Shown here: piece by piece, positions 49,240 to 57,513 of the stretch
Layout of the letters: each line of letters opens with the position of its first letter
Numbering within the stretch: the stretch's first letter is position 1
Origin: Nitrospira tepida
GTDB taxonomy: Bacteria > Nitrospirota > Nitrospiria > Nitrospirales > Nitrospiraceae
Assembly (NCBI RefSeq): GCF_947241125.1
Contig: NZ_OX365700.1
Span: 1,364,001-1,428,000 of the forward strand
Direction of reading: 5' to 3'
DNA: 64,000 bases
Notes under the pieces: model-generated
The model's database searches: none
Seen by the model: only the letters and a program-made list of their open reading frames with translations
Told to the model about the DNA's origin: nothing
Position numbers and translations under genes: made by a program

Positions 49240-49653
49240 ATGAATGTGTGCCGAACGATAGGACGACTGGTGGTGATGGCGGGGCTTGTCTGGCTCTGCC
49301 TCTGGGCAGGCCAGGCTTGGGCCGCGGATCAATCCGCCGATTCCTCGATGGTCCTGTCCCAGGAGCGGCCGGCGCCGTTCGCCGGGCAGGACATGCTGGG
49401 GTACAAGAAACTCAATTTGGGATATGACCCGGATCTGGGCATCGACAACGAAGTGTGGGTGCTGGTGCCGAAGTCGGAAGCAAGGGGACCAGCCGGCGAG
49501 ACCGCCGGCATTGCGGCGACGCCCCGGGAGCAGCGCATGGCGGGAAGCAGCCCGGAGGCGCGGGAAAGCCATGCCCGCTATCAGAAGCTCAACCTGGGGT
49601 TCGATCCGGACTTAGGCACGGACAATGAGGTCTGGATTCGTGTGCCGGAATGA
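49240..49653 (+). CDS. Exported protein with duplicated 24-residue motif
   Basis: The 137-residue protein has a signal peptide ending AGQAWA/AD. The mature chain holds two near-identical copies of a 24-residue motif, residues 55-78 and 114-137: Y(K/Q)KLNLG(Y/F)DPDLG(I/T)DNEVW, ending in VPK or VPE. The Asp/Asn spacing (DPDLGxDNE) could bind a metal ion such as calcium, but this is a guess. The linker between is low-complexity. AAGGAAGGTG supports the ATG at 49240. I know no family with this motif. It stands just after the response regulator gene and before the structured repeat array. Confidence 0.7.
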   Translation: MNVCRTIGRLVVMAGLVWLCLWAGQAWAADQSADSSMVLSQERPAPFAGQDMLGYKKLNLGYDPDLGIDNEVWVLVPKSEARGPAGETAGIAATPREQRMAGSSPEARESHARYQKLNLGFDPDLGTDNEVWIRVPE

Positions 49654-50133
49654 TGAGCGGTGGACGGCGAGGCAGAGCGCGGCGCGCGATCGAGATCGGC
49701 GCGCGCCGCACGGTTCGTCCTTCGGAATCGTCGAGGGCGGCCGGTTCAACCGAAGGTTGGTAGGAGGACAAGCAACTCAAATCCCTGTCGGTGTTTCTCC
49801 AGCGCCGGCGGATTCGATAAGGCGAAACAGAGGCGCCGGTTGAACCGAAGGTTGGATCAAAAGAAGCAAATCACTTGAGGGTTTTTCTCCTGCGGCGTCA
49901 ATGAAGAGGGGCTTCGCCCAATGAGCCGCCGGTTCAACCAAAGGTTGGATCAAAAGAAGCAAATCACTTGAGGGTTTTCTCCGGCGGCGTCAATGAAGAG
50001 GGGCTTCGCCCAATGAGCCGCCGGTTCAACCAAAGGTTGGATCAAAAGAAGCAAATCACTTGAGGGTTTTCTCCGGCGGCGTCAATGAAGAGGGGCTTCG
50101 CCCAATGAGCCGCCGGTTCAACCAAAGGTTGGT
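49654..50133. repeat. Palindrome plus five tandem ~92-bp structured repeats
   Basis: The interval holds no gene. At 49679-49709 a perfect 10-bp palindromic stem (GCGGCGCGCG) follows the stop codon. From 49741 on there are five copies of CCGGTTCAACCAAAGGTTGG or close variants, at 49741, 49837, 49930, 50022 and 50114; the last units repeat exactly every 92 bp. Within each unit three hairpins can be seen: CAACC-AAA-GGTTG, GGGC-TTC-GCCC and an outer CCGGCGGC/GCCGCCGG. The final copy ends directly in the ribosome-binding site of the next gene. Confidence 0.85.
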
Positions 50134-50145
50134 ATGGAGGTTGCC

Positions 50146-50514
50146 ATGACGAGACAAGTCCTTCTGTGGGTGACGATGTTCGGTATCGGCTTGCTGGCTT
50201 TCGCCCCGGCTGCGACCGCGGCCGAGACGGCATGGATCGATGAGATCTCGAATTCGATCAGTTTCTACAAGGCGACCTACCCGAACTCCGACTGGACTCC
50301 CTATCAGGACAAATTGACGCTGGTCCGGGAAGCCGTGGATCGCGGGGATCAGCGGACCGTCCGGATGGAGATGGGGAAATGGTTCCGGATGCTCCGCAAT
50401 CGAGACCATGGAATACACGATGTGGCCGCGGATGAACTCTTCAACTTTGCGGTCATGGTCACGCCGGTGCAGGAGTATGGGATCATGGTGCCGTCCCAGT
50501 CGCCGACTCCGTAG
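50146..50514 (+). CDS. Exported helical protein, unknown
   Basis: The 122-residue protein has a signal peptide with cleavage after ATAA. The mature part looks helical (TAWIDEISNSISFYKATYP, KLTLVREAVDRGDQRTVRM) and ends in a proline-rich tail. No family is recognised. GGAGG at 50136-50140 supports the ATG at 50146; the ATG at 50134 overlaps that site. The ribosome-binding site abuts the last hairpin of the tandem repeat, so its translation could depend on that structure. Confidence 0.65.
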   Translation: MTRQVLLWVTMFGIGLLAFAPAATAAETAWIDEISNSISFYKATYPNSDWTPYQDKLTLVREAVDRGDQRTVRMEMGKWFRMLRNRDHGIHDVAADELFNFAVMVTPVQEYGIMVPSQSPTP

Positions 50515-50585
50515 GCGTCGACGCAGACCACTCCCTTCATTTTTTGTACAGCGGGCGTTCGGCCCTTCTCAAGGAGGTGGACATC

Positions 50586-51092
50586 ATGCGATTGGCCATA
50601 GGGTTCATGGCGGGAGGAATTCTGTTGCTGTGTGCGGCCATCCCGGCGACGGCGGATGAATCGGGCATGGTGGATGCCAGTCACTATTATGGGTTGACCG
50701 GAGTCGTGTCCAAGATTCACTCCGGTATGGTGTTCGTGAAACCGCCCGTCGGCCTGCAGGCGCGGGCGATCAGCCCGAGGCGGGTCGAGCGCGTCGGGTT
50801 GCATAATGCAAGAATCGGCGACAAGGTCAATCTATGGGTCGATTCCGGCAACATTCTGATCGATGCGCGAGCCGATGGCTTACCGGCGCCCGACCATCGC
50901 GTGATCGCGGGCAGGCTCACCTACAGCGACCCATTCTGGAGCGAGATCAAAATTTCGACCCCCGACGGCACCGAGGTCTTTGAAGTGGACAGTCTGGCCG
51001 GCAGCAAACTCTCGACCTTTGCCGAGGGGATGCCCGTCGAAATCGAATTGGATTCCGACAACTTCGTCATCGACGTGTATCGAACGCGGTAG
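50586..51092 (+). CDS. Exported beta-rich protein, unknown
   Basis: The 168-residue protein has a signal peptide (cleavage near ATA/DE) and a mature part made mainly of short strands (LTGVVSKIHSGMVFVKPPVG, IGDKVNLWVDSGNILIDARA), which suggests two OB-like barrels. No family is recognised. AAGGAGGTGG gives a strong ribosome-binding site for the ATG at 50586. It lies in the run of exported protein genes between the two kinase systems. Confidence 0.65.
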   Translation: MRLAIGFMAGGILLLCAAIPATADESGMVDASHYYGLTGVVSKIHSGMVFVKPPVGLQARAISPRRVERVGLHNARIGDKVNLWVDSGNILIDARADGLPAPDHRVIAGRLTYSDPFWSEIKISTPDGTEVFEVDSLAGSKLSTFAEGMPVEIELDSDNFVIDVYRTR

Positions 51093-51233
51093 TGCCGGCG
51101 CGCCTTGACTTGCCGTTCAGGCGACGATTACCATTGTGGCGGTCTCGGATTTCGGACATAGCGTTGTTGGGAGATCCGAGACCGCGATCATCTGCCTGCT
51201 CCCGTTGACTGATGAGGTGAGTGGGAGGTGCTG

Positions 51234-52019
51234 ATGTCGCAGATGGTCCTACGGTGGGGAATGGTCGTGTGGTTGCTGGGTGCCGCCGCAATGCTCGCGG
51301 AAGCCGCTCCGACCCGGGGACGTGATGGCGACGGCAGCCTTACTTTCGATGCCCTGATCGAGGCGGAGAAAACGGCACGGCTCCTCGCCGTGCTCCTCGA
51401 TTCGGGACGCGCGGTCATCAACGAAAACCAGCCGCTCTTCGACAGTCCGGCCACTAGCACAAAGGGATTTACTCCCGAGGTGTTCGAGCGTCAGCTCGTC
51501 GAGGTCTTCCGGAGCCGTTCGGGCCTCGACCTGAACGATTTGGCCGCGGCCCGTCTGTCGGCGAAGACGGCGCGCCTTCTGCGGACGCTGGTCTCCGTCA
51601 GCAAACAGGTGGTGGCCGAGGCGCAGAGCCAGATCAACCGTCCTGATGTCACATTCAGCGGGTTCATTCCGGCCGTGTTCGGCGCTCGCGCGGCCGCGCA
51701 GTTCACGAAGCAGACCGGCGTCCGGCTGAAACAGACCGCGCTGACTCCCCGAAACCCCGTCAACGCCCCCGATCCGTTCGAACAGGCCGCTTTGCGGGAT
51801 TTTGCCGATCCCGCCTATCCGAGAGAAAAGACCATCACCGAAATCACGGCGCGAAGCGGCGCGCTCAGGCTCATGTTTCCGCTCTACGCCACCCGGCATT
51901 GTCTGGATTGCCATGGCGAGCCGAAGGGGGAGATCGATAAAACGGGCTATCCCAAGGAAGGGCTTCAGCTCGGCCACAATGCCGGGGCGATCAGCGTGGT
52001 GATTCCGGTCAAGAAATGA
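51234..52019 (+). CDS. Exported DUF3365 haem-binding protein
   Basis: The 261-residue protein has a signal peptide ending AEAAP, a helical sensor-like region (about 35-200) and a single c-type haem site, C223-L-D-C226-H227, inside the sequence YATRHCLDCHGEPKGEID. This matches the DUF3365/Tll0287-like family, in which the domain is often the sensor part of kinases or cyclases. Here it is a free periplasmic protein. GGGAGG supports the ATG at 51234. Its stop overlaps the start of the protease-FGE gene by 4 bp, so the two proteins are made together and probably act together. Confidence 0.8.
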   Translation: MSQMVLRWGMVVWLLGAAAMLAEAAPTRGRDGDGSLTFDALIEAEKTARLLAVLLDSGRAVINENQPLFDSPATSTKGFTPEVFERQLVEVFRSRSGLDLNDLAAARLSAKTARLLRTLVSVSKQVVAEAQSQINRPDVTFSGFIPAVFGARAAAQFTKQTGVRLKQTALTPRNPVNAPDPFEQAALRDFADPAYPREKTITEITARSGALRLMFPLYATRHCLDCHGEPKGEIDKTGYPKEGLQLGHNAGAISVVIPVKK

Positions 52020-53617
52020 CGTTCGCGCGTCTGCTCGTGATCCTTGGAGGCCTGCTCCTGCTGCCGGCGCGATTCGGCTGGGCGGCGGAGTCCGCGCCGC
52101 TGCCGGTCGAACGACCCTCCGGAAGCGGCGCCATCGTCCATTCCGACGGCTATATCCTGACCGCGTACCATGTGGTCGCCGGCGCGCGGCGCATCGTGGT
52201 GGTCACATCCGGCGAGTTTCGCGCGCCGGCGTTGATCGTCAGCTCCGATCAGGAGCATGATCTCGCCCTGCTCAAGATCGACACCGTAGGACTCTCGGAA
52301 GCGGCGCTGGGCTACGCCGGATCGGTGCGATTGGATCAGGAGGTGATCACGATCGGATTCCCGTTCGGGCTGCGGGACATCTCCGTGACGCGGGGCCGGA
52401 TCGCGGCCATGCGGACCAAAGGAGTGCGGCGCGTGTTTCAAGTCGATGCCGCGATCAATCCGGGAAACAGCGGAGGGCCGGTCTTCAACCGGCGCGGGGA
52501 GATCATCGGCATCCTGACGACCAAATTCAGCCATCCCTCGGGCATCATCCCCGAGGGGATGTCCTTTGCGGTCCCGCTCAGTTATGCCACGCCGTTGCTC
52601 GCCAACATCCCCGAGTTTGATTTCAGCGCGATCGGCAAGGGCCGGCGAGAGGCGAAAGCCGACGACAAGAACGGCGACCTTGTCCGTGAGCTGGCGCGCG
52701 TGACGGTGCGGATCGAAACGGTGCGCGGCGACCCGCCGGCTCCGGCCGCCGCGGCATCGGCCCGGGCCAAATCTGAAGAGGCCGGCGGCTTGCCCCGTGC
52801 CCCGCGTGTTGCGGACGATCGCGCCGCACGGGAGGCAAGTCCGGCTGCGTCGGCGGCCAAGGAGGGCGAGCCTACCGCACCCATCCAACAGAGCGAGATG
52901 CAGCGGCCGAAACAGCGCGGGCTGGTCGGACCCGAGGATATGTCGCTGATCCCGGAGGGGGAGTTCCTCATGGGAACGGACGATGGCTTGCCGGATGCGA
53001 GGCCGGTCCATCGCGTGCACCTGAGCGCCTATTGGATCGACAAGTACGAAGTCACCAACGCCCGTTACCGCCGGTGTGTAGAAGCGGGGGTCTGCCAGCC
53101 GCCCAAGAACCGCGGCCCGTTCGAAGATCCGGCGCGGGACCAATTTCCGGTGACCAGCGTGACCTGGATGCAGGCCCGCACCTATTGCCAGTGGGCCGGC
53201 CGGCGCTTGCCTACCGAAGCGGAATGGGAAAAGGCCGCGCGGGGCGTCGATGGCAGACGCTATGCGTGGGGCAACAGCCAGGACCCGATCCTCAACCGGG
53301 CGAAGAACGGCGAAAACCAGCCGAACCAGGGCAACCCGCAACCGGTGGGGAGTTTTCAGGAAGGGGCCTCCCCCTATGGAATCCTGGATATGACCGGCAA
53401 TGTCTGGGAGTGGGTGAAGGATTGGTATGCCGAGGACTTCTATACGGTCGCCCCGCCGCATGATCCCCAGGGGCCGCCGAGGGGCTCATTCCGGGTGCTG
53501 CGAGGCGGCGACTGGGCGCAGGGTCCGCTCGAACTCCAGACGAGCTACCGCGGATGGGATGAGATGACCTACTGGGGCCCCACCTTGGGATTCCGCTGCG
53601 CCGCCGACGCGCCCTGA
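52016..53617 (+). CDS. Trypsin-like protease fused to FGE-sulfatase domain
   Basis: The 533-residue exported protein has a signal peptide, then an HtrA-type protease domain with the triad His52 (TAYHVV), Asp82 (EHDLALL) and Ser152 (INPGNSGGP). A variable linker (about 215-300) leads to a formylglycine-generating-enzyme-like (SUMF1) domain: GEFLMGTDDG, YEVTNARYRRC, RLPTEAEWEKAARG, ILDMTGNVWEWVKDWY and LRGGDW. No PDZ domain is present. FGE-like domains either oxidise target residues or simply bind partners; the two active cysteines of true FGE are not evident. The gene is coupled to the haem protein upstream. Confidence 0.85.
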   Translation: MTFARLLVILGGLLLLPARFGWAAESAPLPVERPSGSGAIVHSDGYILTAYHVVAGARRIVVVTSGEFRAPALIVSSDQEHDLALLKIDTVGLSEAALGYAGSVRLDQEVITIGFPFGLRDISVTRGRIAAMRTKGVRRVFQVDAAINPGNSGGPVFNRRGEIIGILTTKFSHPSGIIPEGMSFAVPLSYATPLLANIPEFDFSAIGKGRREAKADDKNGDLVRELARVTVRIETVRGDPPAPAAAASARAKSEEAGGLPRAPRVADDRAAREASPAASAAKEGEPTAPIQQSEMQRPKQRGLVGPEDMSLIPEGEFLMGTDDGLPDARPVHRVHLSAYWIDKYEVTNARYRRCVEAGVCQPPKNRGPFEDPARDQFPVTSVTWMQARTYCQWAGRRLPTEAEWEKAARGVDGRRYAWGNSQDPILNRAKNGENQPNQGNPQPVGSFQEGASPYGILDMTGNVWEWVKDWYAEDFYTVAPPHDPQGPPRGSFRVLRGGDWAQGPLELQTSYRGWDEMTYWGPTLGFRCAADAP

Positions 53618-53693
53618 GCGCAAGTCTCTATCCTCGCCGCAGTCCGCTGAGAGGCCCCCGAACGCTGCTTCGAAAAGGCCTGAGCGCAGGTGA

Positions 53694-55685
53694 TCATCCG
53701 CTGCGAGAGGAGTTGCGGGCAGCGGTGGGAAGGTCGCAGTGCGCTGGAAAATAGAGGACGAATTCGGTTCCGGCTCCTTCCTTGCTCGTGACGTGTAACG
53801 TCCCGCCGTTGTCTTCCACCAGTCGTTTCACGTTCGTCAGACCCAATCCGGTCCCGAATTCCTTGGTCGTGAAGAACGGTTCAAAAATGCGTCGCAGGTT
53901 GGCCTCGGAGATGCCGAGGCCCGTGTCCGCCACGGTCAATTCGACCGACCCGCTGGCCGCGCGTTTGGTGCCCACCGTCAAGGTTCCTCCGTCGGGCATG
54001 GCCTCGCTCGCGTTCATGAATAGATTCACCAAGGCTTCCTTGACCTGATGGGGATCGACCAAGATGAGCGGGAGGTCCGGGGCCAACCGGAGGTCCACCC
54101 GGATCCGCTCCTGTCCCCCCTGGGCATTCCACTGGTGCAGCGCCTCGCGGAGCAGCGCGTCCGCCGACACCAGTTCCGGCTCGGGCGGCTTCTGCCGCGC
54201 GTACCGGAGAAAGTCGTTGATGCGGTGGGTCAGGCGGTCGACTTCGTCGATCACGTACCGCGCGACTTCTTCCTTCACCGGCTCAGGCCGGTTGCGGTCT
54301 AACATAATCTGGGCCGAACTCCTGATGACGCCGAGCGGATTTCTCAGATCGTGCGCGAGCGCGGCCAGCAATTGCCCGACGGATGCGAGCCGTTCGCGCC
54401 GGATGAGCTGCTCCTGCTGCTCCCGCACCGTGGACAGGCTCTCCTCCAGCGCCGTCCGCATGGTGTGAAACGACCGTGCCAAGTCCTCGATTTCATCGAG
54501 GCTGGCCGCGGCTCCCTGCGTGGCCGGTCGCGCCTCCGCTCTCCCTCCTGCGCCCGGCTGCCCGGCAAACCGCTGCCGCAGTTCTTCCGCTTCCTGCCGG
54601 AGCGACGAGATCGGCGCCACGATCCTGCGTCCGACGAAGAAGCCCGAGGAGGCCAGGGCCACCACCAACCCGAAGCCGATCAGGCCGACCGTGATCAACA
54701 GGTTGTAAATGGGCGCATAGGTCTCTTCCGGTTGTTGGCGCACGAAGGCAAACCACCTGGTTCCACCCAGGCTCTTGGGTGTCAGGGGGTGGGCGATGCG
54801 GACGGGGGCCGAGCCCACGAGGGTTTGGTGCCCGCCGTGCGCGTCATCCTCCGCGACAAACCAGGTCGGTTGGTCGCTCGTGAATTGATTCAACAGGGCC
54901 TGGTGAATCAGATGGCTGGTGGGAGGCAGCACCGGGCAGATCAAGGGGGTCCCGTCCGTATCGACGAGCATGCCGTGCCCGGTCTCGCCGACATGAATCG
55001 TCAAGACGGTATGCATTAGAGCGCCTCGGCGGATGAGACTGTGCACGACCCCGATCGGACCAGATCCGTCGCGGGACAGGATTGGAGCCGCCACATCGAA
55101 GACGTAATCCTGAAAGGCTCCATCCCACTTGAGCGAGCTGACGTAGGCAGCGCCGCCTCCGCCCATGACTTCCTGCCACCAGAGTTGGTCTCGGTTGAAG
55201 AGTGGAGCATCGGGGTCGCTGGAGGCGACCGTGACGCCCTCTCGATCGGTCACGGTCACGTCGATGTAATAGCGGGTCTTGGCGACCCACTGTTGCAGGT
55301 AGTCGACGGTTTCCTGATGAGAACCGGAAGAGCCGTTGTCGCGCCGGCGGTCCTCGGTCGGCGGCATCCGATCGAGCAGAGATCGAATCTCGTCGCGGCT
55401 CTTCCCCTCGTACCGTCGATTGGCGGCCTCGACGTTCCGCCGGATGTGGACCGGCACCAGCGCCAGGCGCTCGGCGCGATCGATCTCGGCGTCCACCGTG
55501 GAGGCGAGCCGGAGGGCGGCCGAGCGGGCGATTTCTTGGAAGCCGCTGCCGATCGAGTGTTTCAGGCTGTGTGTGCTGTACAGATACGTGGCGACGAGGG
55601 CCGCGATCCCAGGCAGGATACCGACCAGCAGGAGGGTGAAGAAGAACTTGCGTTGGAGCCCGCCACGTCGGGCCGGAGCGGTCAT
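53694..55685 (-). CDS. Sensor histidine kinase, NtrB-like with Cache sensor
   Basis: The 663-residue kinase has a membrane helix near 15-32, a large periplasmic dCache-type sensor (about 35-325; VDYLQQWVAKTRYYIDVTVT, GHGMLVDTDGTPLICP), a second helix near 330-352, HAMP, a HisKA domain with His in LAALAHDLRNPLGVI and an ATPase domain (NLFMNASEAMPDGG, DTGLGISEAN, GTGLGLTNVKR). It should phosphorylate the sigma-54 activator encoded upstream on the same strand; the two genes are separated by a 309-bp gene-free insert. The signal is unknown. Confidence 0.92.
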   Translation of the reverse strand: MTAPARRGGLQRKFFFTLLLVGILPGIAALVATYLYSTHSLKHSIGSGFQEIARSAALRLASTVDAEIDRAERLALVPVHIRRNVEAANRRYEGKSRDEIRSLLDRMPPTEDRRRDNGSSGSHQETVDYLQQWVAKTRYYIDVTVTDREGVTVASSDPDAPLFNRDQLWWQEVMGGGGAAYVSSLKWDGAFQDYVFDVAAPILSRDGSGPIGVVHSLIRRGALMHTVLTIHVGETGHGMLVDTDGTPLICPVLPPTSHLIHQALLNQFTSDQPTWFVAEDDAHGGHQTLVGSAPVRIAHPLTPKSLGGTRWFAFVRQQPEETYAPIYNLLITVGLIGFGLVVALASSGFFVGRRIVAPISSLRQEAEELRQRFAGQPGAGGRAEARPATQGAAASLDEIEDLARSFHTMRTALEESLSTVREQQEQLIRRERLASVGQLLAALAHDLRNPLGVIRSSAQIMLDRNRPEPVKEEVARYVIDEVDRLTHRINDFLRYARQKPPEPELVSADALLREALHQWNAQGGQERIRVDLRLAPDLPLILVDPHQVKEALVNLFMNASEAMPDGGTLTVGTKRAASGSVELTVADTGLGISEANLRRIFEPFFTTKEFGTGLGLTNVKRLVEDNGGTLHVTSKEGAGTEFVLYFPAHCDLPTAARNSSRSG

Positions 55686-55700
55686 GCCGGTGCCTTGTTA

Positions 55701-55997
55701 ACCCACATCATTCATGAACGCTTCTGCTCCAATCGCGGCTTCGCCGCTGCGACAAGCCAACAACGAGAAGTCGAAGGCAACGTACCTCTCCGCCGCGATG
55801 TGATCGAACGCGGCGGTTCAAGCGAAGCTTGGTATGGCGGGCGTGCTTGCCGCTCAGTCGATCAACATACTGTTTCAAGCATGCCTCCCTCCCTCACGGC
55901 TGCGCTTGGGGGTACCCATTGCGCTTTTCCATGCAATGGGTCCAACGCTTGGCGATTCCACGATTTCGCGACGAACCGTCATGAATAATGCGGGTTA
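55701..55997. repeat. MITE-like element between regulator and kinase genes
   Basis: The ~297-bp stretch is bounded by inverted copies of one ~38-bp repeat: 55701-55738 (ACCCACATCATTCATGAACG) and 55960-55997 on the other strand (ACCCGCATTATTCATGACGG). Inside are a CGCCGCG/CGCGGCG palindrome, a hairpin CAAGC-GAA-GCTTG at 55819-55831 that matches the tandem repeats of 49741-50133, and no gene. It inserts between the two genes of a two-component system, and the right copy covers the regulator stop. Confidence 0.55.
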
Positions 55998-57371
55998 GGA
56001 AAGCTGATACTTCGCCATCCGGTACCGGAGCGTGTTCCGCGTTATCTTGAGCAAACGGGCCGCCTCGGAAATGTTGCCCCGGCTCTTGTCGAGGGCCTCC
56101 TGCAGCAAGCGTTTTTCCATCTCGTCGGCCGATAGGCCGAAGGCCAATAGGGAGCCAGGCCGCGGATCGGCCTGTGCGGCGGCCGGGGCGCGGCCCGTCC
56201 AGGCGGGGGGGAGATCCTCCAATCCGGCCTCGTCCCGTTTGCAAGTGATGGTGAGCCATTCCACCAAGTTCCGTAGCTCTCGGACGTTGCCGGGCCATTC
56301 ATATTGCTCCAAGCGCGCCAAGGCCTCGGGGGAAATCCGCCGCAGGGGGGTCCCGCTTTCCCTCCGAGATCGTTCGAGGAAAGCATCGAGCAGGGGACGA
56401 ATATCCTCAGGCCGTTCGCGGAGCGGAGGGATGTGCAGGTGGCAGACGTTCAAACGATAATAGAGGTCCTCGCGGAACCGCCCCTGTTTGACCAGATCGG
56501 GTAACGACTGGTGCGTGGCGGCGATCACGCGGATGTCCACGGTGACGCCTCGCACCGAGCCCAGCGGTTCGACGAGACGGGTTTCCAACACCCGCAGCAG
56601 GGTGGCCTGCGCGGTCAGGCTCATTTCGCCGATCTCGTCCAGGAACAGGGTGCCGCGATCGGCGAGTTGAAAGCGACCGGGCTTGGATCGTTTGGCGTCG
56701 GTGAAGGCCCCCTTCTCGTAGCCGAACAGTTCAGACTCCAGCAGGTGCTCGGGAATGCCGGCGCAGTTGACGGCGACCAACGGGCCTCCGGATCGCGGAC
56801 CGGCCAGATGGATGGCGCGCGCGAGCAGTTCCTTCCCCGTACCGCTTTCTCCGGTGATGAGAACTGTCGCATCCGTCTTGGCGATGTCGCGGGCCAGCGC
56901 CTTCAACTGCGCCATGCGGGGGGAGAGGCTGATCATGCGGTCGAACCCGTATTCATTTTCCAGGTCCCGATACATGACGCGCTGGGTCTGGGAGAGGCGC
57001 CGGAGCTCGATGGCGCGGGCGACCACGATCTTCAGCTCATCGTTGTCGATGGGTTTGGAGATATAGTCGTAGGCGCCCTTTTGCATGGCCTCCACGGCCG
57101 ATTTCACGGTGCCGTACCCCGTCACGATCAGCACCGGAATGTCGGGATAGGAGGCTTTCGCCGACTCCAGCACCTGCATGCCGGTCATGCCGGAACCCAA
57201 TTGGAGGTCGGTGATGATCAGATCGGGAGTGGGAGTGTCGGCGAGGAGTTGCAGACCCAGTTCCCCGTTTCTGGCCAGACGCAGGTCGTAGCCTTCCGGC
57301 GACAGGACCAGCTCGAAGAGCCGGCGCATGCGCTCTTCGTCCTCGATGATGAGCAGGAGAGGTGGCCGCAT
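55995..57371 (-). CDS. NtrC-family sigma-54-dependent response regulator
   Basis: The 458-residue activator has a receiver (IIEDEE, phosphorylated Asp55 in LIITDLQLG), an AAA+ domain (GESGTGKELLARAIH, the sigma-54 contact loop GAFTDAKRSKPG, GTLFLDEIGEM) and a Fis-type DNA-binding end (RGNISEAARLLKITRNTLRYR). It should open sigma-54 promoters after phosphorylation by the kinase downstream. I looked for a TGGCAC...TTGC promoter near the exported protein genes and found none, so its targets remain unknown. Confidence 0.95.
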   Translation of the reverse strand: MRPPLLLIIEDEERMRRLFELVLSPEGYDLRLARNGELGLQLLADTPTPDLIITDLQLGSGMTGMQVLESAKASYPDIPVLIVTGYGTVKSAVEAMQKGAYDYISKPIDNDELKIVVARAIELRRLSQTQRVMYRDLENEYGFDRMISLSPRMAQLKALARDIAKTDATVLITGESGTGKELLARAIHLAGPRSGGPLVAVNCAGIPEHLLESELFGYEKGAFTDAKRSKPGRFQLADRGTLFLDEIGEMSLTAQATLLRVLETRLVEPLGSVRGVTVDIRVIAATHQSLPDLVKQGRFREDLYYRLNVCHLHIPPLRERPEDIRPLLDAFLERSRRESGTPLRRISPEALARLEQYEWPGNVRELRNLVEWLTITCKRDEAGLEDLPPAWTGRAPAAAQADPRPGSLLAFGLSADEMEKRLLQEALDKSRGNISEAARLLKITRNTLRYRMAKYQLS

Positions 57372-57513
57372 GTGACCTCTTGCCGGCCGACAAGAAACCG
57401 GTCTGGTTCAGGGACTGTTCATGTGAACGGACCGGCCGTTGGCGCCATCATACCCCCGTCGAGAAGCGAGCGTCTATCCCGGGACCAGAGAGCCGGGCTC
57501 GCGATGACGACCG

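Noticed and set aside
49741-50133. Tandem repeats considered as a CRISPR array
   Set aside because: The whole 92-bp unit repeats, without unique spacers, and no cas genes are present.
51093-51233. Sigma-54 promoter for the exported protein genes
   Set aside because: No TGGCAC-N5-TTGC-like pair was found here or before 49240 and 50586.
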